Shown here piece by piece: positions 25,759-36,239 of a DNA stretch of 64,000 bases (position 1 is its first letter; every line of letters starts with the position of its first letter). A model generated the notes under the pieces. The model worked only from the letters and a program-made list of their open reading frames with translations, ran no database searches and was not told the DNA's origin. The position numbers and the translations under genes were made by a program. The DNA is from an uncultured Nitrosomonas sp. (lineage in GTDB: Bacteria; Pseudomonadota; Gammaproteobacteria; Burkholderiales; Nitrosomonadaceae), in NCBI GenBank assembly GCA_949281375.1, contig CASDLT010000047.1, forward strand, positions 27,818 through 91,817, given 5' to 3'.

Positions 25759-26454
25759 ATGAAAGACAGTCAAACAGATTCAAATAAATCCGCCGGCAGC
25801 GGCTCAGGTTCATTACCTTCAATCGATATGTCCACGATGGACGCGTGTATTGAGCATGCCAAGGAAATTAAAGTCACTCAGCTTGAGCTGATCAAGAGTA
25901 AACGTTATGACTTCGCACCTGAATTTAGGGATATGACGATTCAGCTCTATCTATTAGGGGTGATGTGGAAGTTTGCTGAAACGCTGGGTAATGGCTCAGA
26001 AGCGCGAGAACTGTCATTCGCTGCAATGAAAACCATGCTCGTGCAGGAGGGATGGAGTCCAAGAAGAGCCGCCAAACGCATTGAGTTTCTGCGAAAAATG
26101 GCCAAGCTTGAAGATGGTCACGATGCGTTGGCAGTCATTGTTGGCTATGAATCAGTGAGCGGCGATAACAGCCTGGCAGAAGTATATGATCATTATGTGG
26201 ATGATATGCAGGTTTCTGGGGCTTTCTGGCGGTTGTATGATCGCGGCAGAAAGATCATGCTCTACGGAGGATTGCTAGTCGCCTTTGTGGTCATCTGGTT
26301 TGTGACGCTCTTCATGCCGGGCAACAGTGCCATCGCCACGCTCGCTGCGGGAGTGATCGCTGCGGCGTTGTATGTGATTCCGGTATTTCTGATTGGTATT
26401 TTCATGTACCGTACAAAAATCAAAAAATATAAAACAAACAACCAGTCCGAATGA
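25759..26454 (+). CDS. Membrane-anchored protein of unknown function
   Basis: A 231-residue protein with a Ser/Gly-rich N-terminus and a soluble helical part (about 25-160) that contains no motif I recognise. Two membrane helices lie at about 172-190 and 197-218, followed by a basic tail (TKIKKYKTN). The soluble part would face the cytoplasm by the positive-inside rule. It is preceded by a plausible -10 (TATAAT) at about 25707. It lies between metF and folD in the same direction, but the intergenic gaps suggest its own promoter. Confidence 0.65.
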   Translation: MKDSQTDSNKSAGSGSGSLPSIDMSTMDACIEHAKEIKVTQLELIKSKRYDFAPEFRDMTIQLYLLGVMWKFAETLGNGSEARELSFAAMKTMLVQEGWSPRRAAKRIEFLRKMAKLEDGHDALAVIVGYESVSGDNSLAEVYDHYVDDMQVSGAFWRLYDRGRKIMLYGGLLVAFVVIWFVTLFMPGNSAIATLAAGVIAAALYVIPVFLIGIFMYRTKIKKYKTNNQSE

Positions 26455-26528
26455 AGACATTTATTTGATTCAATGCCGTCGAGTCTATAATTCGAAATAA
26501 TTCATCAAATCGGTCGTTAGCGAAAAAA

Positions 26529-27413
26529 ATGAGCGCTCAAATCATTGATGGTAAACAGATAGCTGCATCAGTTCGTGGCGAATGGAAATTACGTGCCGAG
26601 AAACTGATTCAGTCAGGCACAACGCCAGGCCTCGCCGTCATAATTGTTGGTGATAATCCGGCCTCTAGCATCTATGTCCGAAACAAGGTCAGAGCCTGTA
26701 GTGAGATTGGTATTTTTTCTGAAGTGCATAGTTTTCCGCAGGATGCGCAACAGCAGGAAGTGCTGGATTGCATACATGCGCTGAATGAGAATACGCACAT
26801 TCATGGCATTCTGGTTCAATTGCCTTTACCGCCCCACTTTGAAAATAATCGCGTCATTACTTCAATCGCCGTAGAAAAAGATGTGGATGGCTTTCATCTA
26901 TATAATATTGGCGCGCTAGTCACTGGAAATGCTCATTTTTTACCCTGCACACCCTATGGTGTCATGGTGATGCTGGAAAGACATCAAATTTCGATTGAAG
27001 GACAGCATGCCGTCGTAGTTGGACGAAGCAATATTGTCGGCAAACCGATGGCGTTGATGTTATTGGAACGAGGCGCCACAGTCACTGTCTGTACTTCAAG
27101 GACTCGCGATTTATCTCAATTTACCAAGCAGGCAGACATTTTAATCGTAGCGACCGGCAAACCTCGTCTGATCACCGCAGCCATGGTAAAACCTGGCGTA
27201 ACGGTGATTGATGTCGGTATCAATCGATCGGCCGATGGCACATTGTGTGGTGATGTCGATTTCGAGCCAGTCAAAGAGATCGCTGGCTATATTACGCCAG
27301 TCCCGGGCGGCGTTGGACCTATGACGATTACGATGCTGCTCTGTAACACCATATTGGCGGCAGAGCGTGCCCATGCGGGTGTTAATAGCGAATTCAATCA
27401 AGATAATTTCTAA
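26529..27413 (+). CDS. folD: Bifunctional methylenetetrahydrofolate dehydrogenase / cyclohydrolase
   Basis: Interconverts 5,10-methylene-THF, methenyl-THF and 10-formyl-THF in one-carbon metabolism. The 294-residue length is normal. Motifs are: [14 protein letters not shown] with the catalytic Lys, [12 protein letters not shown], the conserved DVDGFH, the NADP-binding [17 protein letters not shown] and [12 protein letters not shown]. The ribosome binding site is poor. The stop codon is almost adjacent to the aceE start, which suggests co-transcription with the pyruvate dehydrogenase genes. Confidence 0.97.
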   Translation: MSAQIIDGKQIAASVRGEWKLRAEKLIQSGTTPGLAVIIVGDNPASSIYVRNKVRACSEIGIFSEVHSFPQDAQQQEVLDCIHALNENTHIHGILVQLPLPPHFENNRVITSIAVEKDVDGFHLYNIGALVTGNAHFLPCTPYGVMVMLERHQISIEGQHAVVVGRSNIVGKPMALMLLERGATVTVCTSRTRDLSQFTKQADILIVATGKPRLITAAMVKPGVTVIDVGINRSADGTLCGDVDFEPVKEIAGYITPVPGGVGPMTITMLLCNTILAAERAHAGVNSEFNQDNF

Positions 27414-27427
27414 CGGATGTGCTGAAA

Positions 27428-30088
27428 ATGGAATCGCAACCTGATATCGACCCCCAGGAAACGCAAGAATGGCTGGATGCATTAGATTCAGTGATCATGA
27501 GTGCCGGCGGAGAGCGGGCTCATTTTTTATTGGAAAAATTAATCGAAAAAGCGCGTCGGTCTGGCGCCTATCTTCCTTATAGTGCTACTACAGCCTATAT
27601 CAACACCATTCCCACCGGTAAAGAAGAACGTTCACCCGGAAATAACGCCATTGAACATCGCATCCGTTCTTATGTGCGCTGGAATGCCATGGCCATGGTA
27701 TTGCGCGCCAATCGCAATACGAACGTCGGTGGACATATCGCCAGTTTTGCATCAGCAGCGACATTGTATGACATGGGATATAACCATTTCTGGCATGCAC
27801 CGAGTGATACTCATGGCGGAGATCTAGTGTATGTCCAGGGCCATTCGTCACCCGGTGTGTATGCGTATGCTTTTTTATCGAAAGAGCTGAGTCAGGAGCA
27901 ACTGGACAATTTCCGCCAGGAAGCAAGCGGAAATGGCTTGTCATCGTATCCTCATCCTTGGTTAATGTCTACGTTCTGGCAATTTCCAACCGTATCTATG
28001 GGGCTTGGGCCATTGATGGCCATCTATCAAGCACGATTCATGAAGTACTTGGGCAGTCGTGGCTTGATCAACAACACCCATGACCGGAAAATCTGGGCAT
28101 TCATGGGTGACGGAGAGATGGATGAGCCTGAATCGCTGGGCGCCATTTCTCTGGCTTCGCGGGAGAATCTCGATAATCTGATTTTCGTGGTTAATTGCAA
28201 TCTTCAGCGTTTGGATGGCCCAGTGCGTGGAAATGGAAAAATCATCCAGGAATTGGAAGGCGCATTCCGTGGCGCCGGCTGGAATGTAATTAAGGTGATC
28301 TGGGGATCGTATTGGGATCCATTGTTAGCCAAAGATACCAAAGGATTATTACAAAAACGCATGATGGAATGCGTGGATGGGGAATACCAGAACTTCAAGG
28401 CTAGAGATGGCGCGTATGTGCGCGAGCATTTTTTTGGAAAATATCCGGAATTATTGGAAATGGTTGCCAATATGTCGGATGACGATATCTGGCGATTGAA
28501 TCGTGGCGGACATGATCCCTACAAAGTGTATGCTGCCTATGCGGCCGCCGTGAAACATACCGGCCAGCCCACCGTGATACTGGCCAAAACCATCAAGGGT
28601 TATGGAATGGGTGAGGCTGGAGAAGCACAAAACATCACTCATCAACAAAAAAAGATGGGAACGACTTCGTTGAAAGCATTCCGGAATCGTTTTGGCTTGG
28701 ATATACCTGATGACAAAATTGATGAAATACCATATCTGACATTTGAAGAGAACTCTCCGGAATTCACATATATGCAGGAACGGCGCAAGGCGTTGGGAGG
28801 GGCGTTTCATCGTCGCAGAACCAGCGCCAATGCTTTACAGACACCGCCATTATCGGCATTTGAATCACTACTGAAAGCCAGCGGAGACGGTCGCGAGTCT
28901 TCAACGACCATGGCGTTCGTACGCATTCTGAACATTCTGGTGAAGGATAAACAGATTGGTAAGCATGTCGTTCCAATCGTTGCGGATGAATCGCGGACAT
29001 TCGGAATGGAAGGGATGTTCCGTCAATTGGGCATCTGGTCGTCGGTTGGTCAGTTGTATACTCCCCAGGATGCCGACCAACTGATGTATTACAAGGAAGA
29101 CAAGAACGGTCAAATTTTGCAGGAAGGCATTAATGAAGCCGGCGCGATGTCTTCATGGATCGCCGCGGCAACATCCTATAGTACCCACGGCATTCAAATG
29201 ATCCCATTTTTCATTTTTTATTCCATGTTCGGTTTTCAGCGTGTCGGTGATTTAGCCTGGGCCGCGGGCGATATGCGCTGCCGGGGTTTTTTGTTGGGAG
29301 GCACGGCTGGACGGACGACATTGAATGGTGAGGGCCTGCAGCATGAAGACGGTCATAGTCATCTCGTGGCTTCAACGATTCCAAATTGCGTGGCGTATGA
29401 CCCAGCTTTCGCGTACGAACTGGTTGTCATCATTCAGGATGGATTACGGCGGATGTATCAGGAGCAGGAGGATATCTATTACTATATTACGGTAATGAAT
29501 GAAAATTACTCCCATCCTGAAATGCCAGTCGGCGTGGAAAAAAATATATTGAAGGGCATGTATTTATTCAGGGAAGGAGAAAAGAAAGGTGAAGCGCGAG
29601 TTCAGTTGCTGGGCGCCGGCACCATATTGCGCGAAGTGATTGCTGCGGCCGAACTCTTGAAAAGGGATTTTGACGTGACCGCAGATATCTGGAGCGTCAC
29701 CAGCTTTAATGAATTGAGGCGCGAAGCTCTTGCCGTGACGCGCTGGAATCTTCTACATCCCGATCAACCGGCAAAAACTTCGCATGTGGAGAATTGTTTC
29801 AACGATCGAAAAGGCCCTTTCGTTGCGGCTACCGATTATATGAAGATCTATGCCGATCAAATCCGGGAATTTATTCCAGGAACATATCGTGTGCTGGGAA
29901 CCGACGGATTCGGACGTTCCGATACGCGCGAGAAATTACGCCATTTCTTTGAAGTCGACCGTTTTTTCATTACCGTTGCGGCGCTCAAGGTTTTAGCGGA
30001 AGAAGGTCTTGTTCCGGCTGAACGCGTTGTTCACGCGATAGAAAAATACGGCATTGATCCCGAAAAATCCAATCCGGCAGTCAGCTGA
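27428..30088 (+). CDS. aceE: Pyruvate dehydrogenase E1 component (homodimeric type)
   Basis: Thiamine-diphosphate enzyme that decarboxylates pyruvate and transfers the acetyl group to the lipoyl arm of E2. It is about 886 residues, the usual size of the AceE class. It shows GHIASFASAATLYDMGYNHF, the ThDP/Mg motif opening GDGEMDEPESLGA with the closing NCNLQRLDGPVRGNGK, and the C-terminal transketolase-like region. An earlier in-frame GTG at 27419 exists, but the ATG at 27428 (MESQPDIDPQETQEWLDAL) aligns with known AceE N-termini and is preferred. It starts 14 nt after folD and is followed by aceF after 20 nt. Confidence 0.97.
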   Translation: MESQPDIDPQETQEWLDALDSVIMSAGGERAHFLLEKLIEKARRSGAYLPYSATTAYINTIPTGKEERSPGNNAIEHRIRSYVRWNAMAMVLRANRNTNVGGHIASFASAATLYDMGYNHFWHAPSDTHGGDLVYVQGHSSPGVYAYAFLSKELSQEQLDNFRQEASGNGLSSYPHPWLMSTFWQFPTVSMGLGPLMAIYQARFMKYLGSRGLINNTHDRKIWAFMGDGEMDEPESLGAISLASRENLDNLIFVVNCNLQRLDGPVRGNGKIIQELEGAFRGAGWNVIKVIWGSYWDPLLAKDTKGLLQKRMMECVDGEYQNFKARDGAYVREHFFGKYPELLEMVANMSDDDIWRLNRGGHDPYKVYAAYAAAVKHTGQPTVILAKTIKGYGMGEAGEAQNITHQQKKMGTTSLKAFRNRFGLDIPDDKIDEIPYLTFEENSPEFTYMQERRKALGGAFHRRRTSANALQTPPLSAFESLLKASGDGRESSTTMAFVRILNILVKDKQIGKHVVPIVADESRTFGMEGMFRQLGIWSSVGQLYTPQDADQLMYYKEDKNGQILQEGINEAGAMSSWIAAATSYSTHGIQMIPFFIFYSMFGFQRVGDLAWAAGDMRCRGFLLGGTAGRTTLNGEGLQHEDGHSHLVASTIPNCVAYDPAFAYELVVIIQDGLRRMYQEQEDIYYYITVMNENYSHPEMPVGVEKNILKGMYLFREGEKKGEARVQLLGAGTILREVIAAAELLKRDFDVTADIWSVTSFNELRREALAVTRWNLLHPDQPAKTSHVENCFNDRKGPFVAATDYMKIYADQIREFIPGTYRVLGTDGFGRSDTREKLRHFFEVDRFFITVAALKVLAEEGLVPAERVVHAIEKYGIDPEKSNPAVS

Positions 30089-30108
30089 CATCTCTTTGAG
30101 GAATAGTT

Positions 30109-31410
30109 GTGGCAGAACTAAAAAAAATACTCATTCCTGATATTGGCGATTTTAAGGACGTTCCCGTCATTGAAGTGCTGGTTAAAGCAGGTGATGCGGT
30201 GAATGCCGAGGATGCGTTGATTACCCTGGAGTCTGATAAGGCGACCATCGAGATTCCTTCGCCTTATTCGGGTTCCATCAAAGAATTATTTGTTCGAGTG
30301 GGCGATAAGGTATCTGAAGGCGCGGTAGTTGCCGCGATTGAGGTATCTGACCAACGTTCGCTTGAAAAAGACCAGCTTGCTACTTCAGGCGCCAGCATTT
30401 TACAGATTCCAGAAAAAAAACAGGAAACCTCTGTTCAGCAACCGGTCGCGAGTGCAGAATCAGACAAGACTCAGACAATAGCTTATCCAGTTCGAGTGCA
30501 GTCGTTCGCTCATGCAAGTCCATCGATTCGTCGTTTTGCGCGTGAGCTTGGCGTTGATCTTAACGCCATCACCGGTAGTGGGGCAAAACACCGCATTTTG
30601 AAAGAAGATGTGCAGGCGTATGTAAAAAATGAATTATCGAAAAGCCGCAGTAACGACAGCGGATCAGCACTTAACTTATTACCTTGGCCACAAGTCAATT
30701 TTGCTAAGTTCGGTCCAATCGAGCTTAAACCGCTGAGCCGCATCAAGCAAATTTCAGGAGCGAATTTGCATCGGAACTGGGTCATGATTCCCCATGTCAC
30801 GCAGTTTGATGAAGCCGATATCACCGATTTGGAAGCTTTGCGAAAAGAATTTAACGAAAAAGAAAACAAAGTCAAGCTGACACTCCTGGCTTTTTTAATG
30901 AAAGCGCTGGTTGCGTCGCTTAAGAAATTTCCGGAATTTAACGCGTCCATGAATAATGCCGTGGATGGGGAGATCAATCTGATCATCAAACATTATTATC
31001 ACATTGGATTTGCAGTTGATACGGTGAATGGTCTGATTGTGCCGGTCATCAAGGATATCGACCAGAAAGGAATCATCACCATAGCCGAAGAATTGATTCA
31101 GCTTTCAGCTTTGGCGCGGGAAGGCAAATTGAAACCGGTTGATATGCAAGGTGCGAGCTTTACCATTTCGAGCTTGGGCGGTATCGGCGGCACGGCATTT
31201 ACACCGATTATCAATGCGCCAGAAGTGGCGATTCTGGGGGTTTCAAAAGCAAGCATCAAGCCCATTTATCATGGTAAGCAGTTTGCTCCCCGGTTGATGT
31301 TGCCTCTATCGCTTTCCTATGATCATCGGGTAATTGATGGTGCCGCGGCAGCGCGGTTCACTACCCATCTGTCCGAGGTTTTAACCGATATGCGCCTGGC
31401 CTTGTTGTGA
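30109..31410 (+). CDS. aceF: Pyruvate dehydrogenase E2, dihydrolipoamide acetyltransferase
   Basis: Transfers the acetyl group from lipoamide to CoA and forms the core of the complex. GTG start with GAGGA upstream. The 433-residue protein has one lipoyl domain (about 1-75, lipoylated Lys in LESDKATIEIPS), a linker and a peripheral E3/E1-binding domain (ASPSIRRFARELGVDLN, about 137-173). The catalytic domain carries the active-site motif DHRVIDGAAAARF near residue 405. E. coli AceF has three lipoyl domains; a single one is common elsewhere. No lpdA (E3) gene follows, so E3 must come from another locus. Confidence 0.97.
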   Translation: MAELKKILIPDIGDFKDVPVIEVLVKAGDAVNAEDALITLESDKATIEIPSPYSGSIKELFVRVGDKVSEGAVVAAIEVSDQRSLEKDQLATSGASILQIPEKKQETSVQQPVASAESDKTQTIAYPVRVQSFAHASPSIRRFARELGVDLNAITGSGAKHRILKEDVQAYVKNELSKSRSNDSGSALNLLPWPQVNFAKFGPIELKPLSRIKQISGANLHRNWVMIPHVTQFDEADITDLEALRKEFNEKENKVKLTLLAFLMKALVASLKKFPEFNASMNNAVDGEINLIIKHYYHIGFAVDTVNGLIVPVIKDIDQKGIITIAEELIQLSALAREGKLKPVDMQGASFTISSLGGIGGTAFTPIINAPEVAILGVSKASIKPIYHGKQFAPRLMLPLSLSYDHRVIDGAAAARFTTHLSEVLTDMRLALL

Positions 31411-31470
31411 TTCATTACGTACGCTGCGATATTTCCCATAAGGCTAGGCATTATTAAAACATTTTCTCTG

Positions 31471-32121
31471 ATGGGTGTTTATGGCGGTACGTTTGATCCC
31501 ATTCACTATGGTCATTTACGTATTGCTGAGGAATCAGGGGATTTGATTGGCTTGACTCGGATCATTTTTGTGCCATCCGGAACTCCCCGGTTGCGTGTTG
31601 AACCGATTGCCTCGAGAACTCACCGATCGCAAATGGTCAGCTTGGCCATCCACGGAAACGATAGATTTCAACTGGATAATCGTGAAATCCATCGTGACGG
31701 AATCAGCACTACGGTTGAATCCCTGCGTAAATTCCGCAGCGAAGTTGATGATCAGACGGCCCTTTGTTTTTTATTAGGTATCGATGCTTTTATAAGAATT
31801 AATCAATGGCATAGTTGGCGGGCGCTGTTTGATTTATGCCATATTATTGTTGTTCCACGGCCGGGCTATCCTTTTATTCACGACCGTCAAGATTTGCATG
31901 ATGATATCAAAGCAGAGCTAGTGTTCCGTCAAATTCAGGATCCTCATAACCTGACACTTCAAGCGAATGGTTTTGTCTATACTGCACATACTTCCTTGCT
32001 CGAGATTTCCGCTTCGTATATCCGATCATTGGTTACAGCAGGAAAAAGCATTCGCTACTTATTGCCCGAGAGTGTGGCTGATTATATTAAAAACAACGGC
32101 TTATATAGCGAGAAAAAATGA
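31471..32121 (+). CDS. nadD: Nicotinate-nucleotide adenylyltransferase
   Basis: Converts nicotinate mononucleotide and ATP to deamido-NAD in NAD synthesis. The N-terminus has the nucleotidyltransferase signature GGTFDPIHYGHLRIAEE, followed by FVPSGTPRLR, FLLGIDAF and the C-terminal SASYIRSL that binds ATP. The 216-residue length is standard. Its stop overlaps the rsfS start by 4 nt, and it opens the nadD-rsfS-rlmH-maf-rng run. Confidence 0.96.
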   Translation: MGVYGGTFDPIHYGHLRIAEESGDLIGLTRIIFVPSGTPRLRVEPIASRTHRSQMVSLAIHGNDRFQLDNREIHRDGISTTVESLRKFRSEVDDQTALCFLLGIDAFIRINQWHSWRALFDLCHIIVVPRPGYPFIHDRQDLHDDIKAELVFRQIQDPHNLTLQANGFVYTAHTSLLEISASYIRSLVTAGKSIRYLLPESVADYIKNNGLYSEKK

Positions 32122-32438
32122 ATTCAGAAGAGCTTGTAAAAATCGTGGTCAATGCGCTTGAAGATATTAAGGCTTATGATATTGATGTCATTGATGTTTC
32201 TAAAATAACATCCTTATTTGGATACATTATTATTGCAAGCGCAGATTCCACCCGGCAAACCAAATCACTGGCCAATAATGTCCAAGAAAAAGTAAAAGGG
32301 GCAGGTGGACATATTTTTAGCGTCGAAGGTGAGCAATCTGGAGAATGGCTACTGGTCGATCTTGGCGACGCAATCGTACATATTATGTTGCCCGCTGCTC
32401 GCGAATACTATAATTTGAAAGCGCTGTGGTCCAGGTGA
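32118..32438 (+). CDS. rsfS: Ribosomal silencing factor RsfS
   Basis: Binds ribosomal protein uL14 and blocks joining of the 30S and 50S subunits during starvation. A 106-residue protein of the Iojap/RsfS family: [52 protein letters not shown] and the closing YNLKALWS. It overlaps nadD by 4 nt (ATGA), so the two are translationally coupled. Confidence 0.96.
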   Translation: MNSEELVKIVVNALEDIKAYDIDVIDVSKITSLFGYIIIASADSTRQTKSLANNVQEKVKGAGGHIFSVEGEQSGEWLLVDLGDAIVHIMLPAAREYYNLKALWSR

Positions 32439-32487
32439 ATGCAGATGGCAAACTGCGGACCGATACGCTCGCAGATATTTCTGCAGT

Positions 32488-32958
32488 ATGAAGTTACTCA
32501 TATTCGCGGTCGGCAACAAAATGCCCGACTGGATTAAAACTGGCTATCTTGAGTATATTAAGCGCTTGCCTCGTGAAATATCAGTTCATTTGATAGAAAT
32601 AAAACCTGAGAAAAGAACTTCAGGTAAGCAAACCGAACAGCTGTTAAGTGCTGAAAGCCAACGAATACAGTCTGCACTGCCACCGCACTGTCACATCGTG
32701 GTACTCGATGAACATGGCGAACAATTTCCTACCACTAAATTTGCACATGAAATCAAGCGATGGATGAGCGAAGGCAACGACGTAGTGTTTATTATTGGTG
32801 GCGCCGATGGATTGCACGTGAGCATTAAACAGATGGCTAACGAGATGATTGCGTTGTCGAAGCTGACTTTGCCGCATGGCTTGGTTCGAGTGCTTCTCGC
32901 CGAGCAATTATATCGTGCTGTTTCTATTCTTCATGGTCATCCCTATCATCGAGCATAA
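32488..32958 (+). CDS. rlmH: 23S rRNA (pseudouridine1915-N3)-methyltransferase
   Basis: Methylates pseudouridine 1915 in helix 69 of 23S rRNA, using SAM. A 156-residue SPOUT-class protein with [10 protein letters not shown] (knot region, SAM binding), [20 protein letters not shown] and the closing GHPYHRA, all diagnostic of RlmH. It directly follows rsfS, as in most proteobacteria. Confidence 0.97.
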   Translation: MKLLIFAVGNKMPDWIKTGYLEYIKRLPREISVHLIEIKPEKRTSGKQTEQLLSAESQRIQSALPPHCHIVVLDEHGEQFPTTKFAHEIKRWMSEGNDVVFIIGGADGLHVSIKQMANEMIALSKLTLPHGLVRVLLAEQLYRAVSILHGHPYHRA

Positions 32959-33052
32959 ATTGTTCTATTGTTCTATGCCGTTGTGTTTCTATTGATGAGA
33001 TAATGCTGGAGCGCAAGTAATCCGGCCATTCAAAATTTACAAGCCTTGTTAC

Positions 33053-33676
33053 ATGATACTTTCTGATAATCAAATATACCTTGCTTCAAGAAGTCCGCGG
33101 CGGCGAGAATTGCTCAGACAAATTGGCGTTAAATTCAATCTTTTACTAATGAGAGAAACGCTGGGACGCCCGGTCGATATCGATGAACAGCCCTTCGCAG
33201 GAGAAACGCCGACTGACTATATTTATCGGGTCGTTCAGTTCAAAGCAAACGAAGGGTGGAAACGAATCCTTCAACGGAAATTTCCGGTTTTGCCTGTGTT
33301 GGTGGCTGATACGATCGTCGCATTGGATGGTTGTATTTTAGGAAAACCAAAAGATATAGTGCAAGCGGAAGAAATGCTGAGAACCTTGTCCGGCCGATCC
33401 CATCAGGTCATGACAGCGATCGGAGTGGGCATCAAAGATAAAGTTCAGATACGATTGTCGACTTCAACCGTGCGGTTTCGTGAGATCAGCGAGCGGGAAA
33501 TCCGAAAGTATTTGGCGCAAAACACGATGCTTGACAAAGCAGGGGCATATGCCATCCAAGGCATGGCTGCTGCTTTTATTGTTGAAATCGCAGGTAGCTA
33601 TAGTGGAATTGTGGGGTTACCTCTATATGAAACTGCACAATTGCTTGAGGAAGCGGGAATAGAGCTTTACCCGTGA
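33053..33676 (+). CDS. maf: Maf family nucleotide pyrophosphatase
   Basis: Hydrolyses non-canonical or modified nucleoside triphosphates (dTTP/UTP-type Maf) to monophosphates. It has the N-terminal signature LASRSPRRRELLRQIG, the ADTIVALDG motif with catalytic Asp, LGKPKD, and SGRSHQVMTAIGV. The 207-residue length is standard. It lies between rlmH and rng in the conserved order. Confidence 0.94.
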   Translation: MILSDNQIYLASRSPRRRELLRQIGVKFNLLLMRETLGRPVDIDEQPFAGETPTDYIYRVVQFKANEGWKRILQRKFPVLPVLVADTIVALDGCILGKPKDIVQAEEMLRTLSGRSHQVMTAIGVGIKDKVQIRLSTSTVRFREISEREIRKYLAQNTMLDKAGAYAIQGMAAAFIVEIAGSYSGIVGLPLYETAQLLEEAGIELYP

Positions 33677-33774
33677 ATCACGTTATTGCTATTGCAACCG
33701 ATGATTCTGATCATTACCCCCAATGATAAGTGCTCAGGTGTTGAATATTTTAGAGTACAGCTTGTATTATTCCT

Positions 33775-35229
33775 ATGAATAACGAAATTCTTGTTAATAT
33801 CACACCTCAGGAAACCCGTGTTGCCATTCTTGAACAGGGCGTTACTCAAGAGCTCCATATTGAAAGAACAAGTGGTCGGGGCATTGTAGGAAATATTTAT
33901 AATGGTCGTGTCAGCCGTGTTTTGCCCGGTATGCAATCTGCTTTTGTCGATATCGGTCTTGATCGGGCTGCATTCTTGCATGTAGCCGATATTTGGAGCT
34001 CAAACCAAGATAGCGAATCAATTAAACCAATTGAGAAATTGTTGTATGAAGGTAATGGCCTATTGGTTCAGGTTATCAAGGATGCGATCGGGACTAAGGG
34101 GGCTCGACTATCGACCCAGATTAGTTTGGCAGGCCGATTTCTGGTTTTTTTGCCTCAAGAATCTCACATTGGCATCTCTCAGCGTATCGAGAATGATACT
34201 GAACGGGAATTATTGCGCGAAAAGCTGCAACAGCTTTTGCCGATGGAAGAAGAAGGGGGCTATATAATCCGAACGATGGCTGAAACGGCAGACAAAAATG
34301 ATCTGCGGGCGGATCTGGAATATCTGCACAGACTTTGGCACGATATTCAACAAAAGTCTCAGACCATTGCGGCGCCCATGTTGCTTTATCAGGATTTAGA
34401 TTTAAGTCATCGGGTATTGAGAGATTTCGTCAATGAAGACACTTCGCGAATATTGGTGGATTCACGTGAGAATTTTCAGCGATTAATGAAATTTGCTCAA
34501 AGCTACATGTCCTATGTTGTCGAGCGACTTACTTTATATACTGGAGATCGTCCATTATTCGATTTGTACGCTGTTGAAGAAGAAATTGAAAAATCCTTGG
34601 CTAAGCGGGTTAACCTGAAATCAGGCGGGTATCTGATCATTGATCAAACCGAAGCTTTGACGACGATGGATGTAAATACAGGCGGTTTCATTGGCGTGCG
34701 GAATTTTGATGACACGATTTTTAAAACCAATCTTGAAGCTGCTCAAGTCATTGCACGTCAACTGCGTTTACGCAATTTGGGTGGAATCATTATTATTGAT
34801 TTCATCGATATGGATTCGGATGAGCACAGGTCAGCAGTATTAACCGAACTTAATAAAGCGTTACTCAAAGATCGCACCCGAATTACTGTGAATGGATTCA
34901 GTGCGCTTGGATTAGTTGAAATGACACGCAAACGTACGCGCGAAAGTCTTGCCCATGTGTTGTGTGAGCCGTGTCCGACATGTCAGGGAAGGGGAGAGAT
35001 CCGCACGGCACAGACAATTTGCTATGAAATATTACGAGAACTTTTACGAGAATCGCGACAGTTTGACGCCAATGAATTTCGCATTCTAGCATCGCATCAG
35101 GTAATTGATTTGTTTTTGGATGAGGAATCTCAAAGTCTGGCTCAACTAGGTGATTTCATCGCAAAACCAATTAGTTTGCAGGTTGAGGAATCGTATACTC
35201 AAGAACAATATGATGTCATTCTTATGTGA
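33775..35229 (+). CDS. rng: Ribonuclease G
   Basis: Single-strand-specific endoribonuclease that matures 16S rRNA 5' ends and degrades some mRNAs. The 484-residue length matches RNase G, not the longer RNase E. It has the S1 RNA-binding domain (GNIYNGRVSRVLPGMQSAFV), the 5' sensor region, catalytic Asp residues in TTMDVNTGGF and IIDFIDMDSDEHR, and the Zn-link CEPCPTCQGRGE. It closes the nadD-rsfS-rlmH-maf-rng run; decayed sequence begins just after it. Confidence 0.97.
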   Translation: MNNEILVNITPQETRVAILEQGVTQELHIERTSGRGIVGNIYNGRVSRVLPGMQSAFVDIGLDRAAFLHVADIWSSNQDSESIKPIEKLLYEGNGLLVQVIKDAIGTKGARLSTQISLAGRFLVFLPQESHIGISQRIENDTERELLREKLQQLLPMEEEGGYIIRTMAETADKNDLRADLEYLHRLWHDIQQKSQTIAAPMLLYQDLDLSHRVLRDFVNEDTSRILVDSRENFQRLMKFAQSYMSYVVERLTLYTGDRPLFDLYAVEEEIEKSLAKRVNLKSGGYLIIDQTEALTTMDVNTGGFIGVRNFDDTIFKTNLEAAQVIARQLRLRNLGGIIIIDFIDMDSDEHRSAVLTELNKALLKDRTRITVNGFSALGLVEMTRKRTRESLAHVLCEPCPTCQGRGEIRTAQTICYEILRELLRESRQFDANEFRILASHQVIDLFLDEESQSLAQLGDFIAKPISLQVEESYTQEQYDVILM

Positions 35230-35318
35230 ATTGGACTGTTCAAAAGAAGTAAACGAATTGCTCGCTGGCTTTCTTCATTTTTTTATTGCACTTCAATCTG
35301 CGGCGATAATTGATTTAT

Positions 35319-35459
35319 GGAAACGCTGATTCATTCTCCGCACGAATGAATTGCTTTGTTGCGCGGTACTCCTTTCCTGGTGTAAGTGTTGATAGGTCTC
35401 GTTTGCTGCGTTCCGTATGCCTTACGCTTCATCTCGTTCGCAGAATTAATCAGCATTCC
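35319..35459. repeat. MITE-like element with terminal inverted repeats
   Basis: The left end GGAAACGCTGATTCATTCT (35319-35337) and the reverse complement of the right end, GGAATGCTGATTAATTCT (35442-35459), match closely. They bracket ~140 bp without a credible gene. The bases outside both ends include TTTA, a possible but not exact target duplication. This is the build of a non-autonomous miniature transposon; no parental transposase is in the window. Confidence 0.6.
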
Positions 35460-36239
35460 TTTAGAAGTATGAAATGCAAGAAATCTCAGATTGTTGTGCG
35501 CGTTTGAATCGGAAATATCCAAGAACCAAACCAAAGCTAAAGTTTCCTTGCTGGTTTTTTTACAATTATCCTGCCAAGAACCAGCCCATCAGAATGACCC
35601 GTCGGTGAAATCTGTATCTGCAGCTGTCAGATTGAGAACTACAAAACCCAAGATTGCCCATGCCTTTCGTGCCGGTCGGTGGCGCGACCCTTGAGCTTTT
35701 TATTGCATATGCAAAAATTGAAATGCGGTTGACCCAGCCCAATCAATGGATGTTTGCCGTTGATCAGTTCAATCAACGGTTGCTGAAAATATCACTAATC
35801 AAGTGCTTTTATCTTTAGGTTCCACCAAAATTCCATCTGAATTTGTAAGAAATACTCTGTAACTGTCTCATCTCTAGCAAGTCTTAATTGAAAAAAATAT
35901 GAATATTAAACCATCGTATTAGGCGTTATTCAGGACGGAATAAGCTCGAAATAGATGGATACGAAATTATAAATTAGAGCGGTAAGTCGCGGAAAAGATA
36001 TCTTTTGATCATGAGGTTATCGCAATAAGGGTAGTCCCTTTCGTAGTAAATGCGAAGCATGTTAATTCTGTGCTATCAACATTCATCAATCTTGACGAAC
36101 AGAACATTCATGATTACCCTGGTATACTCAGGGGTAATTGAGATTTGCTGCAAGAAATACTGAGTTATCAAAATTTGAAAAAATCAAAAAACTAGATACC
36201 GACGTAACCATAGAATGACTGGCAAATAAGGAGAAACAT
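35460..36239. other. Intergenic with weak open frames
   Basis: About 780 bp between the MITE-like element and the secreted protein gene. One frame at 35660-35818 (53 codons, ATG start) reads like protein (VGGATLELFIAYAKIEMRLT) but has no ribosome binding site or family. Nothing else is supported. A good ribosome binding site for the next gene (AAGGAG) is at its right edge. Confidence 0.4.
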
